Below are positions 38,821-48,093 of a DNA stretch of 64,000 bases, piece by piece (positions within the stretch are counted from its first letter, which is position 1; each line of letters opens with the position of its first letter). The position numbers were made by a program, and so were the translations under genes. This DNA is from Bifidobacterium phasiani (GTDB lineage Bacteria; Actinomycetota; Actinomycetes; Actinomycetales; Bifidobacteriaceae). The stretch covers positions 210,998-274,997 of the forward strand of contig NZ_JAHBBD010000001.1 in the NCBI RefSeq assembly GCF_019331775.1, in the 5' to 3' direction. The notes under the pieces were generated by a model. It saw only the letters and a list, made by a program, of their open reading frames with translations, searched no databases and was not told the origin of the DNA.

Positions 38821-39609
38821 TCAGCCCTGCACGGCCTCGATCGCGCTGATGGCGGCGGCGCGGAAGCCGGAGTGCTCCAGCGCGACGACACCCTTGATCG
38901 TGGCGCCGCCCGGTGAGCACACGGCGTCCTTGAGCGCGGCCGGCGTCACGCCCTCCTCGATGATCTGCGAGCCGGTGCCCTCCACCATCTTGGCGGCGAG
39001 CCGGTACGCCGCGTCACGCTTCAGCCCGTACCTCACGCCCGCGTCGGCGAGCGCCTCCACGTACATCGCGGTGAAGGCCGGCGCGCAGCTGGTCACGATG
39101 CCCGCCGCCGACATATGCGCCGTGTCCACGCTCTCCAGCATGGCGATCGGCTCGAACAGCCCTCGGACCACGGCCACGTCCTCGTATTCGAGCGTGTGGG
39201 CGTCCTCCATGACCAGCACACCGTGCCCGACGCCGATCGGCAGGTTCGGGATGACCGAGATGTGACGGGTGCCGGGGATCACAGCCTCCAGCTGCTCGTT
39301 CCACATGCCCCAGGCGATGGACACGACGATGACGCGGTCCAGCGCGTCGGCGAGCGGGCGAAGCACCTCGGCCACGAGGTTCGGCTTGACCGCGACGACC
39401 ACGACGTCGCTTTCCGCGACGACCTCGGCGGCGTCCGCGGCCGCGCGCGCGCCCAGCCTCGTCGTGTCGTGCATGAGCCGGTCGCGGTCGATGTCGAACG
39501 CGATGACGTTGCCCGCGCCGATCACGCCCCCGTTCACCAGTCCGCGCGCCACGCCCCGGCCCATGTTGCCGAAGCCGATGAATCCCACCGTCACATCCTG
39601 CAATGGCAT
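38821..39609 (-). CDS. proC: Pyrroline-5-carboxylate reductase
   Basis: 262 residues from ATG 39609. N-terminal Rossmann motif G-F-I-G-F-G-N-M-G-R-G. The substrate-binding helices carry P-N-L-P-I-G-V-G and the C-terminal signature S-P-G-G-A-T-I-K-G-V. It catalyses the last step of proline synthesis. It ends 16 bases upstream of ychF on the same strand, so the two may be cotranscribed. Confidence 0.95.
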   Translation of the reverse strand: MPLQDVTVGFIGFGNMGRGVARGLVNGGVIGAGNVIAFDIDRDRLMHDTTRLGARAAADAAEVVAESDVVVVAVKPNLVAEVLRPLADALDRVIVVSIAWGMWNEQLEAVIPGTRHISVIPNLPIGVGHGVLVMEDAHTLEYEDVAVVRGLFEPIAMLESVDTAHMSAAGIVTSCAPAFTAMYVEALADAGVRYGLKRDAAYRLAAKMVEGTGSQIIEEGVTPAALKDAVCSPGGATIKGVVALEHSGFRAAAISAIEAVQG

Positions 39610-39665
39610 GTCGCCTCCTTATCCGTTACCGCCCGGTTTCCGTGCGCCCGATTCTAGACCGGCCG

Positions 39666-41012
39666 TCAGAACAGTTCCTCGAGGTCGCCGCGGTTCAGCG
39701 CCTCCTCGTACAGGTGCCGGAACACCAGCGAGCCGTGCAGCCCGTCGTGCTCGAACTCGTTGGTGACCCAGTAGCGCGAGCGCCCCACGCGGCTGAGCGT
39801 GTCCAGCTGCAGCCCCGAGTCCACGTACATGTCGTCGTAGTAGACGGCGGCCTGCAGCGGCACCTCGTTGGCGGCCAGCCGCCGCTCGTCGTAGATGCGG
39901 CCGAAGCGCGTGTCCTCCATCAGCACGTCCATGGCCGCCCTGAACGGACGCAGCGCGGACTGCTGCTCGTACATCCACGGGAACATCGCCTCGCCGGTGA
40001 ACAGCAGCGGCCGGCGGTCGCCGCCGAATTCGGGGTGGCGGTCGCGCACGCGCTGCGCGGCCCAGCGGATCGGCTCGTCCAGCTCGCCGTTCGCGTAGAT
40101 GAACTCCTGCAGCGGCCAGTACAGCGGGCGCGACGCGGTGGCCGTCATCACCGACGACAGGAACTCGTCGCTTAAGGGCGAGCCGGCGTCGGCCGAGCCG
40201 TCGCCGTCCAGGAACGCGGCGTCCATCAGCCAGTGCATCCGTTCGAAGCTGGGCTTCATACCGAAGTCGGAGCCGAGGCACTGGAGGCGCTCGACGGTCA
40301 GCGGGTCGCCGTTGGGCAGCGTCTCGGGTGCGGCGGCGAGCCGGTCGGCCACGGCGGCCACCCGCTCGACGTCGAGCGGGTATCGCTCGTAGTACTGCCG
40401 GGTCTTCATGGCCATGCGCGGGAAGGTGTGCTCGTACACCTCGGTCGCGTCGGCGGGGACGTGCGGGATGCCGCCGGTGGTGAAGCTGGCGGTCACGCCC
40501 TGCGGGAACAGCGACAGGTAGGTCAGGGTCAGGAACCCGCCGTAGCTCTGCCCGAGCGTGACCCAGCGCGCGCCGCCGAACTCGGTGCGGCGCAGGTGTT
40601 CGAAGTCGCGGACGATCGAGTCGGCGAGGAAGCGCTTGAGGTAGTCGGCCTGCGCCCGGGCCCCGGCGTCGGCCATGCGCGCCATCGTATGCGTGTCGAT
40701 GCGGTTCGAGCGCCCGGTGCCGCGCTGGTCGGGCAGCACGACGCGGAAGTGCCGCACCGCCTCCTCGATCCAGCCGTCGCTGGACGGGCCGAGCGGGCGG
40801 GGGCCGGAGCCTCCGGGGCCGCCCTGGAGGAACACCAGCAGCGGCAGGTCGTCGTGCACGTGCTCCGGCGCGGTGACGACGCGGTAGAACAGGCTGATCG
40901 ACTCGCCGGAGAACCCCTCCCCCGGGGTGTTCCCGGCCCAGTCGAGCGGCACACGGACCGACCGGTCCTCGATGTGCAGGCCCGGCACGTAGTATTGCGT
41001 CAGCAGCGTCAT
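39666..41012 (-). CDS. pip: Proline iminopeptidase (alpha/beta hydrolase)
   Basis: 448 residues from ATG 41012 with GGAAGGAAG upstream. The oxyanion motif G-G-P-G-G-S-G-P, the nucleophile elbow G-Q-S-Y-G-G, and downstream D/H-bearing segments (A-M-F-P-W-M and D-G-L-H-G-S) match the prolyl aminopeptidase S33 family. It removes N-terminal proline from peptides. No signal peptide, so cytoplasmic. Adjacent to proC. Confidence 0.9.
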   Translation of the reverse strand: MTLLTQYYVPGLHIEDRSVRVPLDWAGNTPGEGFSGESISLFYRVVTAPEHVHDDLPLLVFLQGGPGGSGPRPLGPSSDGWIEEAVRHFRVVLPDQRGTGRSNRIDTHTMARMADAGARAQADYLKRFLADSIVRDFEHLRRTEFGGARWVTLGQSYGGFLTLTYLSLFPQGVTASFTTGGIPHVPADATEVYEHTFPRMAMKTRQYYERYPLDVERVAAVADRLAAAPETLPNGDPLTVERLQCLGSDFGMKPSFERMHWLMDAAFLDGDGSADAGSPLSDEFLSSVMTATASRPLYWPLQEFIYANGELDEPIRWAAQRVRDRHPEFGGDRRPLLFTGEAMFPWMYEQQSALRPFRAAMDVLMEDTRFGRIYDERRLAANEVPLQAAVYYDDMYVDSGLQLDTLSRVGRSRYWVTNEFEHDGLHGSLVFRHLYEEALNRGDLEELF

Positions 41013-41208
41013 CGCGCACTTCCTTCCGTCGTCGCAGTTCGTCACTCCATCACAGCGGGACGCGGGGACATGTCCGGGGGCCGGAGCGTCGCGCCGGATC
41101 GCGTACCGTACCACGACATGCCGCGCGGCCCGCCTGCCGGGCCGCGGCACACGATGTCATCCCCGGGCAGGATGGCGGGCGAGGCACGGCAGGCGCTAGC
41201 CTTGCCTC

Positions 41209-44097
41209 ATGAACAGGTTCGGACGCTTCTCGGCATGGCTCGGCCGCAACGTGCTGCTCGTCGACGTCGCCGGCACGCTGCTGATCGCGTTCTTCGTCGT
41301 CGGCATCGCCAGCTACACCGGCGACACCCCCGGCGTCCTGTTCTCCTACGACAGCAGCTGGCAGGTCGCCTGGTCGGCCCTGCTGCTGGTGCCGCTCGCG
41401 TTCCGGCGGTGGCGCCCGCAGGCCGCGGCGCTGGCCTTCGCGGCCCTGGTGGCCCTGCATCTGGTCGTCGGCCCCGCGATGCTGTTCAGCGACGCGTTCT
41501 CGCTGCTCATGGTGTATTCGGTGATCGTGTACGGCGATCCGCGCAACACCAAGCCGTTCATCGTGCTCATCGCCGCGTTCGGCCTGTTCGCCTCGATGGC
41601 GATCACCTGGGCCGTGGACGTGGGCCCGGCGTTCGGCCGGGCCTGGACCGGCTACCGCGAGATGTACTACGGCACATGCGCCACGGTGTATGACAGCGGG
41701 ATGACGGGCGACTGCGCCTCGATTCTGATGACCAACACCGCCGAGATGACGCTGATGGTGGCGGTCACCCTGGCCGCGACCATCGTGCTCGCGTACTGGC
41801 AGCGCGCCCGGCAGGCCACGGTCCGCATGATGCGCGAGCGCAACGAGGCCATCGCCGCCCGGCAGGACGAGGAGCGGCGCATCGCCGCGCTGGCCGAGCG
41901 GGCGCGCATCGCCCGAGACATGCACGACGTGGTGGCGCACACACTGTCCATCATCATCATCCAGTCCGACGGCGGGCGCTACGCCGGCGCCAACAATCCG
42001 GCCGTCGCGCGCAGCACGATGGAGACGATCCGCCACGAGTCGGAGCGCGCCCTGCACGACATGAAGCGCCTGCTGGGGGTGTTCGGCGGGTCGGCGCACG
42101 CGGACTACGCGGACATCGAGGCGCTGGTCGCGCAGGCCCGCCAGGCCTCGCCCGACTGCACGTTCCGGAGGCACGTCACCGGCACGCCGCTGCCCGACCG
42201 TCTGGGCGGCGAGGCCAGCGTGGCGCTGTACCGCGTGGTGCAGGAGGCGCTGACGAACGTGCGCAAGTACGCCGGGCCCCGGGTCGTCGTCGACATCGAC
42301 GAGCAGTGGGGCGCGGACGGCGTCGCGATCGGCATACGCGACAACGGCCGCGGCGCCTCGTCGGGCATGGACGGCCACAAGCCCGGCTACGGCCTGCTGG
42401 GCATGAGGGAACGCATCGAGGCGGTCGGCGGGTCGGTGTCCGCGGGGCCGGCGATCGGCGGCGGCTACGCGGTGCAGGCGTATGTGCCGTACCACGCCGA
42501 GACGGCGGCCGGCGACGGCAGGCGCGCCGCGACCACGCACGCGGCGCAAGGCACGGTGGCGGCCCCGGCGCCCGCCGCGCGCCGCGCAACGGCGGCGGAA
42601 GGCGCGGCGGCAGATGCGGCGCCTGCCGCACCTCACGGAACGACGGCGGGCATGGCCGGTGCGCCGGCGGCGGACACGGCCGCGGCATGGCGAGGCACCG
42701 GCGGCGCAACGTCCAAGGTACCGGCGGCCGCGGCATCGTATTCGGTGACAGCGGCCTCGCCGGTGCCGAACACGTCGGTGTCGAACGCACCATTGCCGAA
42801 CGCGTCGACGCCGGTATCCGGCCGTTCGCCGGCGGACCGCCCCGCCAGGGTACCTGCAGCGTCGTCCGCCGCGGCGCCGGCATCCGCCACGACGCCCGGC
42901 TCCCCCGGGTTCACGAGCGGCGCCTCCCTCGCCGCACCGGCGGCAGGCCCCGGAACGGCTCCCGACGGCGAGCGGCGGCGCAACGGATCGCGCGGGCATG
43001 CGGGACCGCTGTTCGCTCTACCGCAATTCCAGCTGCCGGACCATATCTCCCCGCCGTCGCTGAGGGAGCTGGCCGGCGCGCTGCGCTCCAGGCCGATCGA
43101 CCAGGCCGACTCGGCCGGCGGCGAGCGGTTCAACTGGATCGAACGGCTCTCGCAGTGGACCGAACGGCATTACATGCTGATGGACGTGGTCACGGCCGTG
43201 CTGCTCATCCTGCTGTCGAACACCGATCTGTTCGCCTCCGCGGACTTCATCAGCGACTCGTCCGCCGGCAGCCGGGCGCTGGAGGTGCTCACCGACGTCC
43301 TGGTGCTCTCGCCCGTCGCGCTCCGCCGGCGGTTCCCGGAGGGATGCGCCGCGTTCCTGGCCGTGTTCTGCGCCCTCGAGCTCGTGTTCCTGCCCGGGGT
43401 CCCGTTCGCCAACATGATCGTGCTGTACATCCTGTACTCGGCCTCGGCGTACGGGCGGCCCCGCGCGTGGATCTGGCTCGGCGCGGCCTGCGCCGTGTGC
43501 TCCATGCTGTTCGGCGCCAAGCTCGTGGCGAGCACGAACGGGTACGTCACGCTGTACGCGGCGGCGCTGGACGCCCCGGCGTCGTTCGACCTGCCGTATG
43601 TGGCGAACGTGATCGTGACCGCCATCATCGCGACGATGGTCTTCCTGATGTGCTGCGCGGCCATCGGCTACGGCCGGTGGAGCCGGGCCCGCGGGGCGAA
43701 CGCGCTGATCCTGCAGGCACGCGAGGAGGCGCTCAAGGCCGAGCAGGAGAAGCAGCGCGTGCTCGCGGCGAACATGGAGCGCGACCGGATCAGCGCCAGC
43801 ATCCAGACCGAGGTGACCACGACGCTCACCAGCGTGATCGACCAGGCGGCGAAGGGCCTGGGGATGATGGACGACTGCGAGGCTCGAGGCGAGACGCCGT
43901 CCCCGCACGACATCGTCGCCTCGTTCGAGGCGATCGGCCGTCAGGGGCGCGAGGCGCTGGCGCATATGCGGCAGCTGCTGCGGGTGCTGCGCGAGACGGG
44001 CTTCAGCGACGACCGGCACGAGGGCGAGGGGATGCGTCTGGCCCCCGCCGCCTCGCTGGACGAGCAGTTCCGGGCCGTGTCCGAGCGCGCCCGCTGA
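41209..44097 (+). CDS. Sensor histidine kinase with a degenerate second half
   Basis: 962 residues from ATG 41209. Residues 1-200 hold several TM helices. The HisKA_3 box has the phosphoacceptor in M-H-D-V-V-A-H (H239). The ATPase domain shows Q-E-A-L-T-N-V-R-K-Y-A, D-N-G-R-G and G-L-L-G-M-R-E-R-I. Residues about 430-600 are a disordered Ala/Pro/Thr linker. The second half repeats the plan (TM helices, then a coiled-coil DHp-like helix near 855-890). It reads E-R-D-R-I-S-A-S-I-Q where a His-Asp is expected and ends without an ATPase domain. The partner response regulator follows. Confidence 0.9.
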   Translation: MNRFGRFSAWLGRNVLLVDVAGTLLIAFFVVGIASYTGDTPGVLFSYDSSWQVAWSALLLVPLAFRRWRPQAAALAFAALVALHLVVGPAMLFSDAFSLLMVYSVIVYGDPRNTKPFIVLIAAFGLFASMAITWAVDVGPAFGRAWTGYREMYYGTCATVYDSGMTGDCASILMTNTAEMTLMVAVTLAATIVLAYWQRARQATVRMMRERNEAIAARQDEERRIAALAERARIARDMHDVVAHTLSIIIIQSDGGRYAGANNPAVARSTMETIRHESERALHDMKRLLGVFGGSAHADYADIEALVAQARQASPDCTFRRHVTGTPLPDRLGGEASVALYRVVQEALTNVRKYAGPRVVVDIDEQWGADGVAIGIRDNGRGASSGMDGHKPGYGLLGMRERIEAVGGSVSAGPAIGGGYAVQAYVPYHAETAAGDGRRAATTHAAQGTVAAPAPAARRATAAEGAAADAAPAAPHGTTAGMAGAPAADTAAAWRGTGGATSKVPAAAASYSVTAASPVPNTSVSNAPLPNASTPVSGRSPADRPARVPAASSAAAPASATTPGSPGFTSGASLAAPAAGPGTAPDGERRRNGSRGHAGPLFALPQFQLPDHISPPSLRELAGALRSRPIDQADSAGGERFNWIERLSQWTERHYMLMDVVTAVLLILLSNTDLFASADFISDSSAGSRALEVLTDVLVLSPVALRRRFPEGCAAFLAVFCALELVFLPGVPFANMIVLYILYSASAYGRPRAWIWLGAACAVCSMLFGAKLVASTNGYVTLYAAALDAPASFDLPYVANVIVTAIIATMVFLMCCAAIGYGRWSRARGANALILQAREEALKAEQEKQRVLAANMERDRISASIQTEVTTTLTSVIDQAAKGLGMMDDCEARGETPSPHDIVASFEAIGRQGREALAHMRQLLRVLRETGFSDDRHEGEGMRLAPAASLDEQFRAVSERAR

Positions 44098-44131
44098 CCC
44101 GACAGCGAGCTCGTTAATCACCTCCCCGCAT

Positions 44132-44328
44132 ACACATTGTGTCCGAACATACCCATCGCCCCGGTAACGCGGTCTTCAACCGCCCCCACATACACATTGT
44201 GTCTGATCATTCCCATTGTCCCGGCAACACGGTTTTCAATCCGCCCCCACATACATACACATTGTGTCTAAGCAGACTCACTGCCCTAACAGCACGATTC
44301 GTGCCCGTACCCCATATGCACAGTGTGT
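44132..44328. repeat. Four copies of an inverted ACACATTGTGT site at about 60-bp spacing
   Basis: ACACATTGTGT at 44132, 44192 and 44257 is a perfect palindrome around a central T; a diverged fourth copy (GCACAGTGTGT) starts at 44318. The flanking bases also resemble each other. It fills most of the gap between the kinase and the regulator gene. Likely a regulator-binding array. Confidence 0.75.
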
Positions 44329-44463
44329 CCGGGCAGGCCCCTAGCCGGTCAGGCAAACGGCCCCATGCCGCGTCGCCGTTGCCGTCGCAGTCCTTACAAG
44401 ATTCGCAAATGTCCGGCGGATGTCTGCCGCACCTCGCGCCGGCGTATGGCTAAAGTGGTGCCC

Positions 44464-45195
44464 ATGAGTGCAACGCAACGAATCCGCGTCATCATCGCGG
44501 ACGATCAGGAGCTGGTCCGGGCGGGGTTCGCCATGGTCATCGGCTCGCAGCAGGACATGCAGGTCGTCGGCCAGGCCCGGGACGGGGCGGATGCCGTACG
44601 CCTCGCGGAGAGCCTGCACCCCGACGTGGTGCTGATGGACGTGCGTATGCCCGGCATGGACGGCATCGAGGCGACGCGGCGCATCACCGCGCCGGAATCG
44701 TCCGGAGCGGTGCACGGCGCCCCGGACGACGCGCACACCACCCGCGTGATCATCCTGACCACCTTCGACCTGGACGAGTACGTGATGGCCGCGATCAACG
44801 CCGGCGCCTCGGGGTTCCTGCTCAAGGACACCGAGCCGGAGACGCTGCTCAGCTCGATCCGCACCGTGTACCAGGGCAACGCGATCATCGCCCCGTCCGC
44901 GACCAAGCGGCTCATCGAGAAGATGATGGAGGACGGCTACACCAAGCCCCGTCCCGCCGCGGTCCCCGCCCCCGCGCCGGCGCCGTACACCGATCCGGAG
45001 CTGGACGACCTGACCGACCGCGAGCGCGAGGTGCTGATCGAGATCGCCCACGGCCTGAGCAACCAGGAGATCGCGGACAAGCTGTTCATCAGCCTGCCGA
45101 CGGTCAAGACGCATGTGGCGCACATCCTGGCGAAGATCAACGCCCGCGACCGCGTGCAGGCCGTGGTGTTCGCCTACGACAACCATCTGGTCTGA
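44464..45195 (+). CDS. NarL/LuxR-type response regulator
   Basis: 243 residues from ATG 44464. The receiver domain holds A-D-D-Q (residues 12-15), phosphoacceptor D59 (V-L-M-D-V-R-M-P), and T/K switch residues (L-T-T-F, L-L-K-D-T). A proline-alanine linker at 165-178 leads to a LuxR HTH (L-T-D-R-E-R-E-V-L, Q-E-I-A-D-K-L-F-I-S, T-V-K-T-H-V). It pairs with the kinase upstream and may bind the palindrome array before it, or control the ABC transporter downstream. Confidence 0.94.
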   Translation: MSATQRIRVIIADDQELVRAGFAMVIGSQQDMQVVGQARDGADAVRLAESLHPDVVLMDVRMPGMDGIEATRRITAPESSGAVHGAPDDAHTTRVIILTTFDLDEYVMAAINAGASGFLLKDTEPETLLSSIRTVYQGNAIIAPSATKRLIEKMMEDGYTKPRPAAVPAPAPAPYTDPELDDLTDREREVLIEIAHGLSNQEIADKLFISLPTVKTHVAHILAKINARDRVQAVVFAYDNHLV

Positions 45196-45250
45196 CGGCC
45201 TTCCGGCCGGGGCCGTCGGGAAGCCCGGCGGTCGCCGACCGCCAATCGCC

Positions 45251-45417
45251 GGTTCACAGGATCGAGCGCGACGATCCTGTGAACCGAACCGCACAGCAAA
45301 CGAACAGCCGCGGAATTCCGTATCGTTGGAATTCCGCGGCTGTTGTCGTCATCCGCACACAAGCGCACATGAGGGCCGGTTCACGGGATCGATCCGGGCG
45401 ATCCCGTGAACCGGCCC
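45251..45417. terminator. Three hairpins between convergent genes
   Basis: Stem GGTTCACAGGATCG/CGATCCTGTGAACC (45251-45285), stem AACAGCCGCGGAATTCC/complement (45303-45344), and a 19-bp stem starting GGGCCGGTTCACGGGATCG (45373-45417). The first and third share the same stem sequence with one or two changes. Confidence 0.85.
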
Positions 45418-45422
45418 GTCCG

Positions 45423-48044
45423 TCAGGCCTCGGCCAGGGCCTCCACCGGAGGCGTCCTCACCGCCCGGCGCGCCGGGAACACGCTCGCCAGCAGGGCCGA
45501 GACGATCGCGATGGCCATGATCGCGCCGATGGTCGCCCAGTCGATCGGGAACGCCACCGTTCCGAAGCTGCCCGAGAACACGATGTAGGACCCGATCCAG
45601 CCGAACGCCGTGCCGGCGATCACGCCGACCACGCCGCTGACGATCGAGATGAGCAGCGCCTCGATGGCCAGCGACCGGCGCAGCTGCCCGCGCGTCATGC
45701 CGATGGCGCGCAGCGTGGCGGATTCGCGGGTGCGTTCGATCACCGACAGCGACAGCGTGTTCGCCACGCCGATCAGCGCGATGACCACGGCCACGGCGAG
45801 CAGCGCCACCAGCACCATCAACAGCATGTTGACCATTCCGTCCCACGAGACGCGCTCGGCGATCGAGCCGCCGACCGAGATGCCCGAATACGAGCCGAGC
45901 GCGGTCTGGATGTCGTCGATCACGTCGGCGGGCGTGACGGTGCCGTCGGTCTTGGCCCACACCTCATAGGAGTCCGCCGTGATGCCGGCGTGCTCCAGCG
46001 TCTCCGGGGGCACCAGGCCGTACAGGCCGTAGGCGGTGCTCACGCCGCGGAACGCCGCGGCCTGCACGGTCAGGTCGAGCGGCGTGCCGCCCGTGACGTT
46101 CCCCTGGTCGTCGTAGGTCGTCTTGAACTCGAGGTCGAGCCTCTCGCCGTCCTGCAGCCAATAGCCGTCGCCGTCGCCCGCGAGCGAGTCCGGCACCAGC
46201 AGCCGGTCCGCGGACAGCCCGTCGATCGCGTCGCCGTTCATGACGCGGCGGCCCTGCTCGGCGGTCAGTGCATAGACCTGGATGTTGCCGTAGCCCTCGT
46301 CGACGTGGCGCACCGCGTTGTTCGAGGCGACCAGCTCGGCGTCCTCGATGCCGGCGATGCCACGCACCTTGTCCAGCACGCCGCCGTCCACGCTCTCGCC
46401 GGAGATCTGGATGTCGACGCTGTAGCGCGAGTCGAGCTCGTCGGCGAGCGTCTGCCGGGCGCTGGCCGCGCCGGTGCCCAGCGTGGCGACCAGGGCGACG
46501 CCGATGAGCAGCGCGGTGCTGGTGGCGGCGACGCGCCGCGGGTTCTTCTGGATGTTCGCCGTGGCGATCGTCGAGGCCGGCCCGATGTGGGCGACCAGCG
46601 CGCCGACGCCTCGCAGCAGCAGCGGGACCCAGCGGTTCGCGCACAGCAGCAGGCCGAGGAAGAACACCATGACGCCGCCCATCGCGGCCAGCAGCACCAG
46701 CGACGCCGACTGCTCGGTCACCGAGCTCTGGTTGTGCACGTACCGCCAGGTGTCGGCCACGGTGAACGCGGTGACCAGCGCGCCGGCGACGATCAGCAGC
46801 AGGCTGACCACCAGCCGGGCCGTGCCGGACTTCCTCGCCTCGCTGATCTCCAACGGCTGCAGCGCCTCGAGCGGGGTCACCGCGGTGGCGGCGCGCGCCG
46901 AGCCCAGCGAGGCCAGCATCGTGACGACGGCGCCGAACGCGACCGGCACGAGCACCACCTGCGGCGTGACGATGGTCCGGAACTGGATGCCGGAGAGCTC
47001 GACGCCGGCCACGCCCAGGATCTGCATGATGCCGATGGACGCGCCGACCGCGACCAGCGAGGAGAACAGCCCGAGCAGCAGCGCCTCGAGGATGACGGAG
47101 CGGTACAGCTGGCCCTTCTTCGCGCCGATGGTGCGCAGCAGGGCGAGCGTGCGGCGGCGCTGCGCGACGAGCACCTGGAAGGTATTGGCGATCACGAGCG
47201 CGGCGACGAACATGGCGAGCACGCCGAACACGAGCATGAACGTGGTCATCATGTTGGTCTGGCCGCCACCCAGCCGTTCGAGCTGCCTGTCCTCGGTGGC
47301 GGCGCGGTTCATCGCCTCGAAGTGCGCGGGCAGCAGGGCGTTGACCTCGTCGATGACCTGCTCGTCGGTTTTGCCGGCCGGCGCGGCGATGTCGAGGTAC
47401 AGCGCCTGGCAGTTGACGTCGTCGAATCCGGTGTCGGCGGGCAGGCCGAGCAGCCTGACCAGCGTGTCCTCGCTGACCACGGAGGCGCCGCCGTAGTAGG
47501 CGTAGGCGCCGCCCGGGTCGAGGCTCAGGCCGCTGACGGTCAGGTCGAGCGCATCGCCCTCGCCGGTGTATGCGGCGCTCACCGTGTCGCCGACGCCTAC
47601 GCCGAGGCGCTGCGCCGTCGACCGCGGGATCACGATGTCGCCGTCCGAGGCCGGCCACGCGCCTTCGGCGAGGTCCACCGGCATCAGCGAGGACGGCTCG
47701 GCGTTCGCGATGACGATGCCGGTCGAGTGCGTGTCGCCGCTGGTGACCTCGATGCCGACGGTGACGTCGGGGCGCACGCCCCGGACGCCCTCGACCCGGC
47801 GCACCCGGTCGAGGTTGAGGTCGCCCACGGTGATCCCGTAGGCGGGGGCGTCGTCGTCGGAGGCCACCACCGCGTAGTTCGCGTCGCCGTACGACGCGGA
47901 GATCTGCTGGCGCATCGAGTGGTCCAGCGTGTTGCCGAACAGCAGCGTGCTGGCGATGAACATCGTGCCGATCAGGATCGCGATGCCCGCGGGCACCAGC
48001 ATCTTCGCGCTTTTCTTCATGAGCTTGAGTGTTATCGACCACAT
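45423..48044 (-). CDS. MacB/FtsX-type ABC transporter permease
   Basis: 873 residues from ATG 48044. One N-terminal TM helix (A-K-M-L-V-P-A-G-I-A-I), a large extracytoplasmic domain, TM helices near residues 275-430, a second extracytoplasmic domain, and final TM helices. The conserved FtsX segments (F-M-L-V-F-G-V-L-A-M, S-A-L-L-A-S-V-F-P-A-R-R) are present twice. The double-size type is usual for actinobacterial MacB-like exporters. It pairs with the ATPase that starts 50 bases upstream. Confidence 0.92.
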   Translation of the reverse strand: MWSITLKLMKKSAKMLVPAGIAILIGTMFIASTLLFGNTLDHSMRQQISASYGDANYAVVASDDDAPAYGITVGDLNLDRVRRVEGVRGVRPDVTVGIEVTSGDTHSTGIVIANAEPSSLMPVDLAEGAWPASDGDIVIPRSTAQRLGVGVGDTVSAAYTGEGDALDLTVSGLSLDPGGAYAYYGGASVVSEDTLVRLLGLPADTGFDDVNCQALYLDIAAPAGKTDEQVIDEVNALLPAHFEAMNRAATEDRQLERLGGGQTNMMTTFMLVFGVLAMFVAALVIANTFQVLVAQRRRTLALLRTIGAKKGQLYRSVILEALLLGLFSSLVAVGASIGIMQILGVAGVELSGIQFRTIVTPQVVLVPVAFGAVVTMLASLGSARAATAVTPLEALQPLEISEARKSGTARLVVSLLLIVAGALVTAFTVADTWRYVHNQSSVTEQSASLVLLAAMGGVMVFFLGLLLCANRWVPLLLRGVGALVAHIGPASTIATANIQKNPRRVAATSTALLIGVALVATLGTGAASARQTLADELDSRYSVDIQISGESVDGGVLDKVRGIAGIEDAELVASNNAVRHVDEGYGNIQVYALTAEQGRRVMNGDAIDGLSADRLLVPDSLAGDGDGYWLQDGERLDLEFKTTYDDQGNVTGGTPLDLTVQAAAFRGVSTAYGLYGLVPPETLEHAGITADSYEVWAKTDGTVTPADVIDDIQTALGSYSGISVGGSIAERVSWDGMVNMLLMVLVALLAVAVVIALIGVANTLSLSVIERTRESATLRAIGMTRGQLRRSLAIEALLISIVSGVVGVIAGTAFGWIGSYIVFSGSFGTVAFPIDWATIGAIMAIAIVSALLASVFPARRAVRTPPVEALAEA

Positions 48045-48093
48045 GGGAAGTCCTTAGGGTTACGCGTGATATCCGGTTGGTTGTCGCCTCGGG

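Noticed and set aside
44132..44328. CRISPR-like array
   Set aside because: Only four short palindromic units, spacers resemble each other, and no cas genes are nearby.
44139..44453. Short + strand ORF over the palindrome array
   Set aside because: Its repeated His/Pro-rich pattern simply follows the DNA repeats and it has no ribosome site or protein-like features.
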